The position numbers and the translations under genes are program-made. Below the pieces are notes generated by a model that ran no database searches, was not told the DNA's origin, and was given only the letters and a program-made list of their open reading frames with translations. 19,605 bases of DNA from Candidatus Uhrbacteria bacterium. Lineage in GTDB: Bacteria; Patescibacteriota; Patescibacteriia; UBA9934; GWF2-40-263. This document shows, piece after piece, positions 5,492 through 12,440 of this stretch. The stretch is taken from positions 1 through 19,605 of the forward strand of contig JAHFIS010000003.1 of the NCBI GenBank assembly GCA_023246275.1, read 5' to 3'. Numbering within the stretch: position 1 is the first letter of the stretch; each line of letters starts with the position of its first letter.

Positions 5492-7165
5492 ATGGAACGA
5501 AGAGACCTTTCGAGGACGCTGCCGATCGGCGGGGCGTTCGTGCGCGGGACGTCCGCGCTCATCGTGCGGACGCTTCGCGTCGGGGACGCGGACGCGAGCC
5601 GGATGATCAGGCAGCTGTTTCCCAAGCGCATGCCGACCTTCGGCGACGTCTGGGCCGTGACGGCAGACGACCTGGCCCGTCTGTCGTCGGACGCGGGACT
5701 CGCGGTGTCGCCCGTCGACGCCCGGGACCTCGTGTCGCTCTTCCAACGGATCGACCCGTGGACGCTGTTCTGCCAGAACGTCGTCGACGAGTGCGAGCAG
5801 TTCGTCCTGTCGGCGGACGCGGACACGACGTCGATCAGGGCCGGGACGCTGTGCCCGTACTGTCGCGTCGGAACGTTCGGCATCGAGCCGATGCTCCTGC
5901 GCCGCATCAACTGGGCCACCGGTACGCTGGTCGACCCCGAGATGCGGGAAGACATCCGTACCGTCCCCGGAAAGGCGATCCCCCTCCTCGACGACGGGAT
6001 CCGCGCCTGGGCCGGAACGATCGACAGGAATCTCGACCGCGCGCTCGCGGACGCGAAGCTTCCCATCTACGCGCTGCTCGCGTACTTCAACCTGTCGCTC
6101 CAAACGCCAACCGCGTTCGGACCGCGACAGGCCGAGCGCCTGCTCGCCGGCCCCGCCGCGTTCGGGCTCGACGACGCGGAAACGCTTCGCCGTCACGTCG
6201 ACGGTGCCAAGCGATTCCGCGACGCGCGAGAGGTCACGAACGGCCCGAAGGAATTCCTGACCGACGGCAAGCGCCGCGACGCGTTCGTTCCGTTCACGCT
6301 GAACGGGCGACCGTACCTCGTGGAAGGCCTGCTCGGAAACGGCGACAAGTGCGACGTCTTCCGCGCGCGGACCGATTCGGAAACGCCCGAGCTCGTGATC
6401 GTGAAGGCGCTCGCATGCGAGGAGGACGCGGACCTGTTCCGCTCCGAGATCGCCGTCGCGCGGCGCTTCCAGACGTTCGACGACGTCAGCTCCGAGTTCT
6501 TCCGCCAGTTCGTTCCGGACGTCGCGGACGCCGGGACGGTCGCGTTCCCGGACGGGACCTCCGCGCCGGCCGTCGCATACCGCAACGCGCACCAGTTCGA
6601 CTGGACCGTCGCGGACATTCTTCGCGAGTATCCCAAAGGCATCCACCCGAAGGACGTCGTCTGGATGACGAACCGCGTCTGCGATCTGCTCGCATGGATC
6701 CACGGGAAACGCATCGTCCACGGGGCGATCGTCCCGGATCACCTCGTGATCAAATGCGAGACGCACAGCGTCCGCATCGTCGACTGGGGATACGCGTCGG
6801 GCATCGGCCAGCCCCTGAGGGCCATGAGCGTCGCGAACGGCGTCTACTATCCCGACGCGCTCCGCCCCGAAACGCGCGTCGACGTCACGCACGACCTCGC
6901 CATGGCCTGCCGCGTTGGCATCGCGCTCCTCGGCGGAAATCCCGCCACGGGGCAGACGCCCAGGCGCGTGCCGACGATCGACGAGGGGCCGGTCGCCATC
7001 CCGGACCCGATCGCGGACCTGCTCTTCCGCCACGCCATGTACGCGACGAGCCGGCCGGCCGTAACGACCGTCGCCGCGTTCAAGGCGAAGCTGAAGGTTG
7101 CCGCGGAAGCCGCCTACGGCCCGCCGCGCTACCACCCGTTCTCCATGCCTCGTCCTCGGCCATGA
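5492..7165 (+). CDS. Pseudokinase-like protein (Ser/Thr kinase fold, HRD Asp missing)
   Basis: The protein has 557 residues from ATG 5492 with AAGGAG at 5480-5485. The N-terminal ~265 residues are unrecognised; they contain Cys residues including CPYC that might bind zinc. The C-terminal half matches a protein-kinase lobe: a Gly-loop-like LLGNGDKCDVFRA (280-292), VIVK with the ATP-binding Lys as K305, a helix-C Glu candidate E319, a catalytic-loop equivalent IVHGAIVPDHLVIK around 408-420, and IVDWG as the DFG equivalent (D431). The catalytic Asp of HRD is Ala412 and the following Asn position is His417, so phosphotransfer by the normal mechanism is unlikely while nucleotide binding may persist. 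The vWA gene follows 62 bases on. Kinase-vWA pairs are known from TerY-P type systems, but the phosphatase partner is absent here. Confidence 0.78.
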   Translation: MERRDLSRTLPIGGAFVRGTSALIVRTLRVGDADASRMIRQLFPKRMPTFGDVWAVTADDLARLSSDAGLAVSPVDARDLVSLFQRIDPWTLFCQNVVDECEQFVLSADADTTSIRAGTLCPYCRVGTFGIEPMLLRRINWATGTLVDPEMREDIRTVPGKAIPLLDDGIRAWAGTIDRNLDRALADAKLPIYALLAYFNLSLQTPTAFGPRQAERLLAGPAAFGLDDAETLRRHVDGAKRFRDAREVTNGPKEFLTDGKRRDAFVPFTLNGRPYLVEGLLGNGDKCDVFRARTDSETPELVIVKALACEEDADLFRSEIAVARRFQTFDDVSSEFFRQFVPDVADAGTVAFPDGTSAPAVAYRNAHQFDWTVADILREYPKGIHPKDVVWMTNRVCDLLAWIHGKRIVHGAIVPDHLVIKCETHSVRIVDWGYASGIGQPLRAMSVANGVYYPDALRPETRVDVTHDLAMACRVGIALLGGNPATGQTPRRVPTIDEGPVAIPDPIADLLFRHAMYATSRPAVTTVAAFKAKLKVAAEAAYGPPRYHPFSMPRPRP

Positions 7166-7178
7166 GGACTCTTTTCTC
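7152..7178 (+). terminator. Weak terminator-like hairpin over the pseudokinase stop codon
   Basis: GTCCTC (7152-7157) pairs with GAGGAC (7164-7169), loop 6 nt, followed by TCTTTTCT. The TGA stop (7163-7165) is partly in the stem. The 6-bp stem is modest, so this may attenuate rather than stop transcription. A second small hairpin, CGCCGA/TCGGCG (7183-7200), follows. Confidence 0.4.
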
Positions 7179-7227
7179 CAGCCGCCGAGATCATTCGGCG
7201 ATTGGAACCAAGGAGCAGAAGAAGACC

Positions 7228-8208
7228 ATGTCGAAAGGAACCTACGACCACCAGTCCCACGCACAGGCCGCCCAGGGCCGCGCCAGCCAGACCCGCGAGC
7301 AGACGTTCAAGAACACGCGCCTCGACCCGATGATGGACATCCGCACGAAGGGGTTCCGCGAGTCGCTCTGGGTTCCGCCCTACGACCGCGCGCGGCCCAT
7401 CTACGTGTCGCTCGACGTCACCGGCAGCATGGGCCACATCCCGCAGTACCTGGCCACGGACCCGCACGGGCTCCCGGGCATGGTGAAGGGGATCTACCCG
7501 TTCATGGAGTTCCCGCAGATCGCCTGCATGGCCGTCGACGACTCGCGCTGCGGGTCGGACGCGCCGCTCCAGGTCGGGCACATCGAGGGCGAGGGACACC
7601 TGATGGACAAGTGGCTCACCTCCACCTACATCGTGGGCGGCGGGGGTGGCAACGGCGGCGAGAGCTACGAGCTCGGGATGTACGTGGCGGCCCGCATGAC
7701 GCGGGCCGACTGCTTCGCCCACGGGCTGAAGGGGTACAACTTCATCATCGGCGACGACGGCTGGTTCCCGAGCGTCCGCGCGATGGACGTGCAGGAGATC
7801 TGCGGCGAGAAGATCACGGCGGACATCCCCACCGAGCAGATCGTCGCCGAGCTGAACGAGCATTGGCACACGTTCTTCCTCATCCCGGACGCTGGCCGCG
7901 CCGCCATCGCGCCCAAGTGGCGCCAGCTTCTCGGCGACAACGTGATCGTCTGCGCGACGCACGAGGATATCTCTCTCGTCATCCCCGGCCTCATCGGCAT
8001 CACCGAGGGGACGCTCGACAACCTCGACGACTACGACCGGATCATGCGCGACGACCTCGGCCGCGACGACCAGGCGCAGCGGCGGCGCGTCATCTCCACG
8101 CTCGAGGCGTACGCCGCCACCCGCGGCCGCGCCGGCGCCGCCCGCGACCCCGATCCGGTCGCGACGCCCGCGAAGCGCAGGAGCGGCAACGCGCGTCCCA
8201 CGGCCTAG
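7228..8208 (+). CDS. von Willebrand factor A domain protein with MIDAS motif
   Basis: The protein has 326 residues from ATG 7228, with AAGGAG at 7210-7215, slightly far, and a purine-rich stretch nearer the ATG. After a polar N-terminus (1-50), residues about 57-290 form a vWA-like domain. IYVSLDVTGSMG (58-69) is the metal-ion-dependent adhesion site in the D-x-T-x-S form (D63, T65, S67). Further on come STYIVGGGGGNGGE, likely holding the second metal loop, and a hydrophobic strand YNFIIGDDGW. The tail is Arg/Ala/Pro-rich. There is no signal peptide or transmembrane helix, so it is a cytoplasmic vWA protein of the kind that acts as a scaffold or adaptor in multi-gene systems rather than in adhesion. 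The exact subfamily was not recognised. A strong terminator follows. Confidence 0.85.
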   Translation: MSKGTYDHQSHAQAAQGRASQTREQTFKNTRLDPMMDIRTKGFRESLWVPPYDRARPIYVSLDVTGSMGHIPQYLATDPHGLPGMVKGIYPFMEFPQIACMAVDDSRCGSDAPLQVGHIEGEGHLMDKWLTSTYIVGGGGGNGGESYELGMYVAARMTRADCFAHGLKGYNFIIGDDGWFPSVRAMDVQEICGEKITADIPTEQIVAELNEHWHTFFLIPDAGRAAIAPKWRQLLGDNVIVCATHEDISLVIPGLIGITEGTLDNLDDYDRIMRDDLGRDDQAQRRRVISTLEAYAATRGRAGAARDPDPVATPAKRRSGNARPTA

Positions 8209-8228
8209 GGAAAGCACCTTCCCAACCT

Positions 8229-8268
8229 ACCGCACGGAGCCGACGGCGGCTTTCGTGCGGTCTTTTCT
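8229..8268 (+). terminator. Rho-independent terminator after the vWA gene
   Basis: ACCGCACG (8229-8236) pairs with CGTGCGGT (8254-8261). An inner AGCCG/CGGCT stem closes on the loop ACGG (8243-8246). TCTTTTCTT follows. The T-run is interrupted but the stem is long. Confidence 0.7.
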
Positions 8269-8311
8269 TCCGCGCGTGACAACCCGTCGCGCCCGGAACT
8301 GGAGATAAGCC

Positions 8312-9646
8312 ATGACGCTCATCATTCGCGCGAACGGCGGCGCGCAGGCCGGCCACGGAGTCGTCCTGCCCGACGGCCGCGCGCACATCTTCGCGCAGTT
8401 CGGCTCGGCGACGTTCGTCCCGGGCGCCCAGACGCATCTCTCACGACACTTCGTCCTCCACCCGCTCCGCATGCTGGTCGAGGACGATTACCTCCGCCGC
8501 TCGGGCGTCGACGACGCGTTCCGACGGACCACGATCAGCGAGAACGCGCTCGTCATTACCCCGTTCCACGAGATCGCCAACCGCCTCCGGGAATACGCGC
8601 GCGGCGCGAACCGGCACGGGAGCTGCGGCATCGGGGTGGGGGAGACCGTCCGAGACTCGACCGAGAATGACGCGGTCACCTCGATCCGCGCGGGAAATCT
8701 TCGCGACGACGATCTTTCCGACCGGCTGTACGACCTGCGATGGCGAAAGAAGGAGCAGCTGCACGCGGAAGGAGTTCTCCAGGCGTGCTGGAACGTCCAC
8801 GACGCGCAGGCCGACATCGAGGCGCTGCTCGCGGCCGACGCGGTCACGGACTACCTCGACGCGCTCGTGCCGTTTCTCGAGCGCGCACGGATCGTCGACG
8901 ACGGATTTCTCACGGACGCGTTCGCGCGGTCCACGGAAGCTCTGTTGCTGACGGACCTGCTCTACGGCGACCAGGGAAAGGGAACGACCGTCGATTTCTT
9001 CGCGCGAAATCTCGCCGACCGGAACGCGATCGTGTTCGAGCACGCGCAGGGCGTGGTGCTCGACGAGTGGCGCGGGTTCCACCCGTTCACCACGTGGAGC
9101 ACCTGCACGCTCGACAATCCGGAACGGCTGCTCGCCGAGCACCGCTTCAGGGGAACGGTCCGTCGCCTCGGCATCATCCGCGCCTATGCCACGCGCCACG
9201 GCCACGGCCCGTTCGTGACCGAGGACGCCGGCCTTACCGCGAGGCTCCCGGACCCGCCGAGCGCCGCCGCCAAGTGGCAGGGAACGTTCCGCGTCGGCTG
9301 GTTCGACGCCGTTGCCGTCCGCTACGCCATCGCGTGCGTCGGCAAGCTCGACGGCCTCGTCGTAACCTGCCTCGACCGTCTCGCCGACGAGCCGGAGTGG
9401 AGGATCTGCACGGAGTACGACACCGGGCGCGACATTCCGCTCGGGCCGCACAAGGATCTCGCATTCCAAGAGGGACTCACGCGCCGAATGTTCGAGGCCG
9501 GGCCGACGTATCAGACGTCCACGTCCGCCGCGACGCAACCGCAGCGCGTCGCCGAGCACCTCCTCGCCATCGAGCGCGAGCTCGGCCTCCCGGTCGTCCT
9601 CGCCTCGCACGGGCCCACGCATGAGGACAAGGCGGTTCTCGCCTAG
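8312..9646 (+). CDS. Adenylosuccinate synthetase-like enzyme with relocated P-loop segment
   Basis: The protein has 444 residues, the usual PurA size; GGAG at 8301-8304 precedes ATG 8312. PurA joins IMP and aspartate using GTP. Family blocks are evident: GGAQAGHGVV (9-18; canonical NAGHT, His15), FEHAQGVVLD (242-251; canonical FEGAQG), YATRHGHGPFVTE (292-304; canonical YTTRVGxGPFPTE), GWFDAVAVRYA (from 329) and TCLD (352-355; canonical TKLD, guanine-specifying Asp). The GDEGKGK P-loop block with the catalytic Asp, normally at the extreme N-terminus, instead occurs as GDQGKG at residues 219-224, just before FEHAQG, so the order is permuted. Catalytic Asp220 and His15 are retained. The aspartate-binding TTGRxR loop before GWFD is replaced by GTFRV, so the amino-acid substrate may differ. 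A clear promoter was not found; the gene probably belongs to the preceding cluster or has an atypical promoter. Confidence 0.8.
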   Translation: MTLIIRANGGAQAGHGVVLPDGRAHIFAQFGSATFVPGAQTHLSRHFVLHPLRMLVEDDYLRRSGVDDAFRRTTISENALVITPFHEIANRLREYARGANRHGSCGIGVGETVRDSTENDAVTSIRAGNLRDDDLSDRLYDLRWRKKEQLHAEGVLQACWNVHDAQADIEALLAADAVTDYLDALVPFLERARIVDDGFLTDAFARSTEALLLTDLLYGDQGKGTTVDFFARNLADRNAIVFEHAQGVVLDEWRGFHPFTTWSTCTLDNPERLLAEHRFRGTVRRLGIIRAYATRHGHGPFVTEDAGLTARLPDPPSAAAKWQGTFRVGWFDAVAVRYAIACVGKLDGLVVTCLDRLADEPEWRICTEYDTGRDIPLGPHKDLAFQEGLTRRMFEAGPTYQTSTSAATQPQRVAEHLLAIERELGLPVVLASHGPTHEDKAVLA

Positions 9647-9669
9647 ACGCCGTTCCCGCGGCGTTTTTT
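9647..9669 (+). terminator. Rho-independent terminator after the PurA-like gene
   Basis: ACGCCG (9647-9652) pairs with CGGCGT (9659-9664), loop 6 nt, followed by a T-run to 9669. It begins right after the stop codon. Confidence 0.75.
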
Positions 9670-9684
9670 CATTCGCGCGCCTCT

Positions 9685-9713
9685 TTGACAAACCCCTTGT
9701 CCCACGCTAGAAT
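9685..9713 (+). promoter_or_regulatory. Strong promoter of trigger factor gene
   Basis: Consensus TTGACA (9685-9690), exactly 17 nt, then TAGAAT (9708-9713). The start would be near 9720, leaving a leader of only about 6 nt before ATG 9726. Confidence 0.85.
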
Positions 9714-9725
9714 CCCGGCACAAAT

Positions 9726-11015
9726 ATGCATACATACATCCTTGAGCCGCAGCCGAAGAACAGCCTGAAAATCACCATTACCGTTCCGCACGAGGACGTC
9801 GTCCCGTATCTTGAGACCGCCGCGAACAAGGTGTCCGAGGAAAACCCGGTGAAGGGATTCCGCCCGGGAAAGGCCGGATACGAGACCGTGAAGGCAAGCC
9901 ACGGCGAGATGAAGATCTACGAGGCGGCGCTCGAGCCGATCATCCGCAAGACCTTCGTCACCACGCTCGAGGCGAACAAGATCGAGACGGTCGGGTCGCC
10001 GAAGATCGACGTGCAGAAGCTCGTCCCGGGAAACGAGATCGTGTTCTCGGCCGAGGTGGCGCTGATGCCGAAGATCACGAAGCTCGCCGACTGGCACGCG
10101 ATGTCCGTCGAAAAGAAATCGACCGAGGTCACGGAGAAGGATCTCGACCAGGCGCTCAAGGACCTGCGCAACATGCAGACCAAGGAGGTCCGCGCCGAGG
10201 CCGGAACGCCCGCGTGCGACGTCGACAAGGTCGTGGTCTCCATGAACCTGAAGAAGGACGGCGTCGCGGTGGAAGGCGGCCAGTCGCCGAACCACGCGGT
10301 GTACCTCACGGAGGAGTACTACGTCCCGGGATTCAAGGAGCAGCTCGTCGGCATGAAGGAGGGCGAGCAGAAGAGCTTCACGCTCACCTTCCCCGAGAAC
10401 CACACGAGCAAGATGCTCGCTGGCAGCGCGGTCGAGTTCGACATCACGCTGAAGGAGGTGCACAAGCTCGACCACCCGGACCTCGACGACGCGTTCGCCG
10501 CCTCGCTCGGCCAGGCCGACATGAAGGCGCTGCGCGAGATCCTCTCGAAGAACATCGCGGGCGAGAAGGAAATGGAAGAGAAGGGCCGCCAGGAGCGCGA
10601 GCTCTTGGAGAAGATCGCTAACGAGAGCCGCTTCGACGACTTCCCGGACCTGCTCGTCAACGAGGAGGTGAACAAGATGATCCACGAGCTGGAGCAGGGC
10701 GCCAAGGAGCAGGGAATGGACTTCGACGAGTACCTGAAGTCCATCAAGAAGACGATCGCGGGCCTCAAGCTCGAGTTCACCCCGCAGGCCCTCCTCCGCA
10801 TCAAGGTCGCCCTCATTCTCCGCGACATCACGGCCTCCGAGAACATCGAGATCACGGACGCCGAGGTCGAGGAAGCGCTCGACAAGATCGCCGAGCGCCA
10901 CGAGGACAAGGAGGAGCGCGACCGTATCTACAATCCGGAGTACCGCGGGTACGTCGAGTACACGCTGAAGAACCGGAAGGCGGTCGAGACACTGAGGAAG
11001 GCGATGGTAAGGTAA
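9726..11015 (+). CDS. tig: Trigger factor, ribosome-associated chaperone and prolyl isomerase
   Basis: The protein has 429 residues, close to the usual ~430. Domain order matches trigger factor: an N-terminal ribosome-binding domain (about 1-120) with the signature VKGFRPGKAG at 42-51, where the loop contacts the large ribosomal subunit; a central FKBP-type peptidyl-prolyl isomerase domain (about 150-245) with VPGFKEQLVGMKEGEQKSF; and a helical C-terminal chaperone domain (about 255-429). It binds nascent chains leaving the ribosome. ATG 9726 is the only sensible start. There is no Shine-Dalgarno and virtually no leader, so translation is probably leaderless. The gene stands alone between two terminators. 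Confidence 0.96.
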   Translation: MHTYILEPQPKNSLKITITVPHEDVVPYLETAANKVSEENPVKGFRPGKAGYETVKASHGEMKIYEAALEPIIRKTFVTTLEANKIETVGSPKIDVQKLVPGNEIVFSAEVALMPKITKLADWHAMSVEKKSTEVTEKDLDQALKDLRNMQTKEVRAEAGTPACDVDKVVVSMNLKKDGVAVEGGQSPNHAVYLTEEYYVPGFKEQLVGMKEGEQKSFTLTFPENHTSKMLAGSAVEFDITLKEVHKLDHPDLDDAFAASLGQADMKALREILSKNIAGEKEMEEKGRQERELLEKIANESRFDDFPDLLVNEEVNKMIHELEQGAKEQGMDFDEYLKSIKKTIAGLKLEFTPQALLRIKVALILRDITASENIEITDAEVEEALDKIAERHEDKEERDRIYNPEYRGYVEYTLKNRKAVETLRKAMVR

Positions 11016-11023
11016 CGGGTAAT

Positions 11024-11055
11024 ATAAGCGACCGCCATCATGGGCGGTCGCTTAT
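11024..11055. terminator. Shared hairpin between convergent tig and zinc-knuckle gene
   Basis: A perfect 13-bp stem, ATAAGCGACCGCC (11024-11036) with its complement (11043-11055), closes on a 6-nt loop that contains the stop codon of the minus-strand gene. T-runs on either side are poor (ATCTTTCT on plus), so terminator strength is uncertain. Confidence 0.65.
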
Positions 11056-11658
11056 CTTTCTGAGCTCTTCCTCGACTTGCCTCATCTCGCGTTCAATTGC
11101 CATCCGCTCAGCGGCGCTCTTCTCATGCCGTTCCTTCTCCATCCGTACGTCCTCCTCGGCTGCGGCCGTCTCCTGGTTCCGACGAAGGTCGCTTTCGTTT
11201 CCAAGGGCGTACTGCTTTTCCTTTTTTGCAATCTCGCGGGAAAGGCTCGACAGGCGATCCTTCTCCTTCGCCAATTCTCCGCCGCGGAACAGCGATTGAA
11301 AAAAGGTCGTGGCTCCGATCTTTATTTCCAGTTCGCCGGCCTCGCGTGCCATCTGGTCGATCTCGTCGCGGAACTGCCTGCGACCGGAATCAATGATGCC
11401 GTTCTTGCGAACGACACTATCCCGTATCGACTCCGCTGTACTCAGTTTGTAAGTACGCTCATACAGCATGCCTCTCAGGGCTCGAAGCCGTTTTTCCAAT
11501 CCCAATATCTTCTCCTCCTGGTCTTCCTCGCCGTCATCTTCGCCATCCGAACCGCTGAATTCTTCTTGCCGACCATTTTGCGTTTCGCACCCGCTTGCGT
11601 GCGTTCCGTCAGAACGGCTGCAGACGGGACAAAATCCGGTATCGGATGGATTTGGCAT
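11038..11658 (-). CDS. Unrecognised protein: CCHC zinc-knuckle-like N-terminus plus coiled coil
   Basis: The protein has 206 residues. I place the start at ATG 11658 because a TG-n-TACAAT extended -10 ends 8 nt upstream; the frame stays open to 11796 but that part would cross the upstream gene's terminator. Residues 10-24 read CPVC......H...C, a C-x2-C-x6-H-x3-C pattern compatible with one zinc site. An acidic low-complexity stretch follows (33-50, rich in E, D, G, S). From about 50 to the end the protein is charged and heptad-rich, a likely long coiled coil broken around residues 115-128 (GATTFFQSLFRGG). No family is recognised. A structural or RNA/DNA-tethering role is possible but unproven. 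Confidence 0.75.
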   Translation of the reverse strand: MPNPSDTGFCPVCSRSDGTHASGCETQNGRQEEFSGSDGEDDGEEDQEEKILGLEKRLRALRGMLYERTYKLSTAESIRDSVVRKNGIIDSGRRQFRDEIDQMAREAGELEIKIGATTFFQSLFRGGELAKEKDRLSSLSREIAKKEKQYALGNESDLRRNQETAAAEEDVRMEKERHEKSAAERMAIEREMRQVEEELRKISDRP

Positions 11659-11666
11659 ACGAACGC

Positions 11667-11675
11667 ATTGTATCA
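11667..11675 (-). promoter_or_regulatory. Extended -10 promoter of the zinc-knuckle gene
   Basis: On the minus strand the sequence reads TGATACAAT, a TG-n extended -10. No good -35 lies 17 nt upstream, as is usual for extended -10 promoters. The predicted start is at or one base before ATG 11658. Confidence 0.6.
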
Positions 11676-11780
11676 CGCCAAAACCCGAGCGGAGAACTTC
11701 AAGATCGTCTTCGACGCCATCCGCCGGATGCTCGACGACGACGCGGAACCGCGGGATGAGATCGAATTTCGTGCAAACTA

Positions 11781-11812
11781 AAAACCTGCCGAACACGCGG
11801 GCGGCAGGTTTT
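11781..11812 (-). terminator. Terminator of the 179-residue unknown gene
   Basis: The arms 11781-11791 and 11802-11812 are perfect 11-bp complements (AAAACCTGCCG and its reverse complement) with a 10-nt loop. The minus-strand transcript ends in a T-rich stretch. The stop codon of the gene is six bases before the stem. Confidence 0.8.
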
Positions 11813-11817
11813 CACCT

Positions 11818-12360
11818 TTAGAGGTACATGGGCGGGCCTTCGTCCTCTGCCGGAGCGGGCCTTGGCTCGTTGCCGGAAGGTCCTCCGTATTCGCGTTCCA
11901 TGGTCATCGTGGCGGCACCGCCGCCGGGCGGATCGCCTGGTTCGCCATCATTCTCTTTCTCCATTCCCGCCGCGGCGGACCTGTCATCATCCAAAATCTT
12001 GGCGACGTACGTTTCTCCAAGCACCGCTTCCGCGCCCTTCCGTCCCGCCGAAAAATCCGTGCCGAGAAGCCGGATCGCCGACCGGAGAAGATCCGCCTGG
12101 CCGTCCATGATCAGTTTTCCATTCGGCGCCTTTCCGGATGGCTCCAAAATTTTTCGTGCCTGGGACATGATTTCCTTGCGGCTCGCCTCGCGTTTCGCCG
12201 CGTCGTTTCCGCTGTCATTCGTCCCGCTTCCTCCGCGAAAATCCAAAGATCCCAACGCCTTCAGAAACAGTTCCCAATTTGCCCGCTCCTGCGCCGGAGA
12301 TGGCAGGTCCGGCCCGGGCGGCGGCCCGTCGAACCCTCCGTATCGTTCCGAAAAACCCAT
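11818..12360 (-). CDS. Unrecognised small protein, Gly/Pro-rich ends
   Basis: The protein is about 180 residues, from ATG 12360. Both ends are low-complexity and rich in Gly, Pro and acidic residues (GPPPGPDLPSP near the start, EPRPAPAEDEGPPMYL at the end). The core (about 28-125) is predicted helical, with NWELFLKALGSLDF and DLLRSAIRLLGTDFSAG. There is no signal peptide, membrane helix or Cys. No family recognised. The gene has its own terminator and a palindrome directly before the start codon. No Shine-Dalgarno is visible, so the start rests on the palindrome and the absence of other candidates. Confidence 0.65.
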   Translation of the reverse strand: MGFSERYGGFDGPPPGPDLPSPAQERANWELFLKALGSLDFRGGSGTNDSGNDAAKREASRKEIMSQARKILEPSGKAPNGKLIMDGQADLLRSAIRLLGTDFSAGRKGAEAVLGETYVAKILDDDRSAAAGMEKENDGEPGDPPGGGAATMTMEREYGGPSGNEPRPAPAEDEGPPMYL

Positions 12361-12374
12361 ACCAAGCGCTTGGT
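12361..12374 (-). promoter_or_regulatory. 14-bp perfect palindrome abutting a start codon
   Basis: ACCAAGCGCTTGGT (12361-12374) touches ATG 12360 on the minus strand. It could be an operator or fold into a small hairpin that blocks ribosome entry. Two overlapping TATGAT -10 candidates (12391-12401, minus strand) lie upstream without a good -35. Confidence 0.4.
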
Positions 12375-12412
12375 TAATGATAATGATTGGATCATATCAT
12401 ATTCGATGGGTC

Positions 12413-12440
12413 GAAAAAACTACCAACGCTCGGCGTTGGT
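12413..12440 (-). terminator. Terminator of the 133-residue unknown gene
   Basis: On the minus strand ACCAACGC pairs with GCGTTGGT (plus coordinates 12422-12429 and 12433-12440) around a 3-nt loop, followed by AG and six T. The stem overlaps the TAG stop codon at 12420-12422. Confidence 0.85.

Noticed and set aside
3316..6066. A 916-codon open frame on the minus strand
   Set aside because: It lies antisense to the NrtR-like and helical-protein genes, which have good start sites and recognisable or coherent proteins. Its translation is low-complexity and Arg-rich, typical of a high-G+C antisense shadow.
5419..7227. Upstream extension of the vWA frame
   Set aside because: The open frame continues far upstream but overlaps the pseudokinase gene in another frame and encodes an Arg/Pro-rich sequence. 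The vWA protein starts convincingly at 7228.
8276..8304. GTGACA as a -35 for the PurA-like gene
   Set aside because: No acceptable -10 lies 15-19 nt downstream; the region runs into the Shine-Dalgarno.
11077..11781. A 234-codon plus-strand open frame
   Set aside because: It is antisense to the zinc-knuckle coiled-coil gene, which has its own extended -10 promoter and a shared hairpin at its end. The plus-strand frame has no Shine-Dalgarno or promoter.
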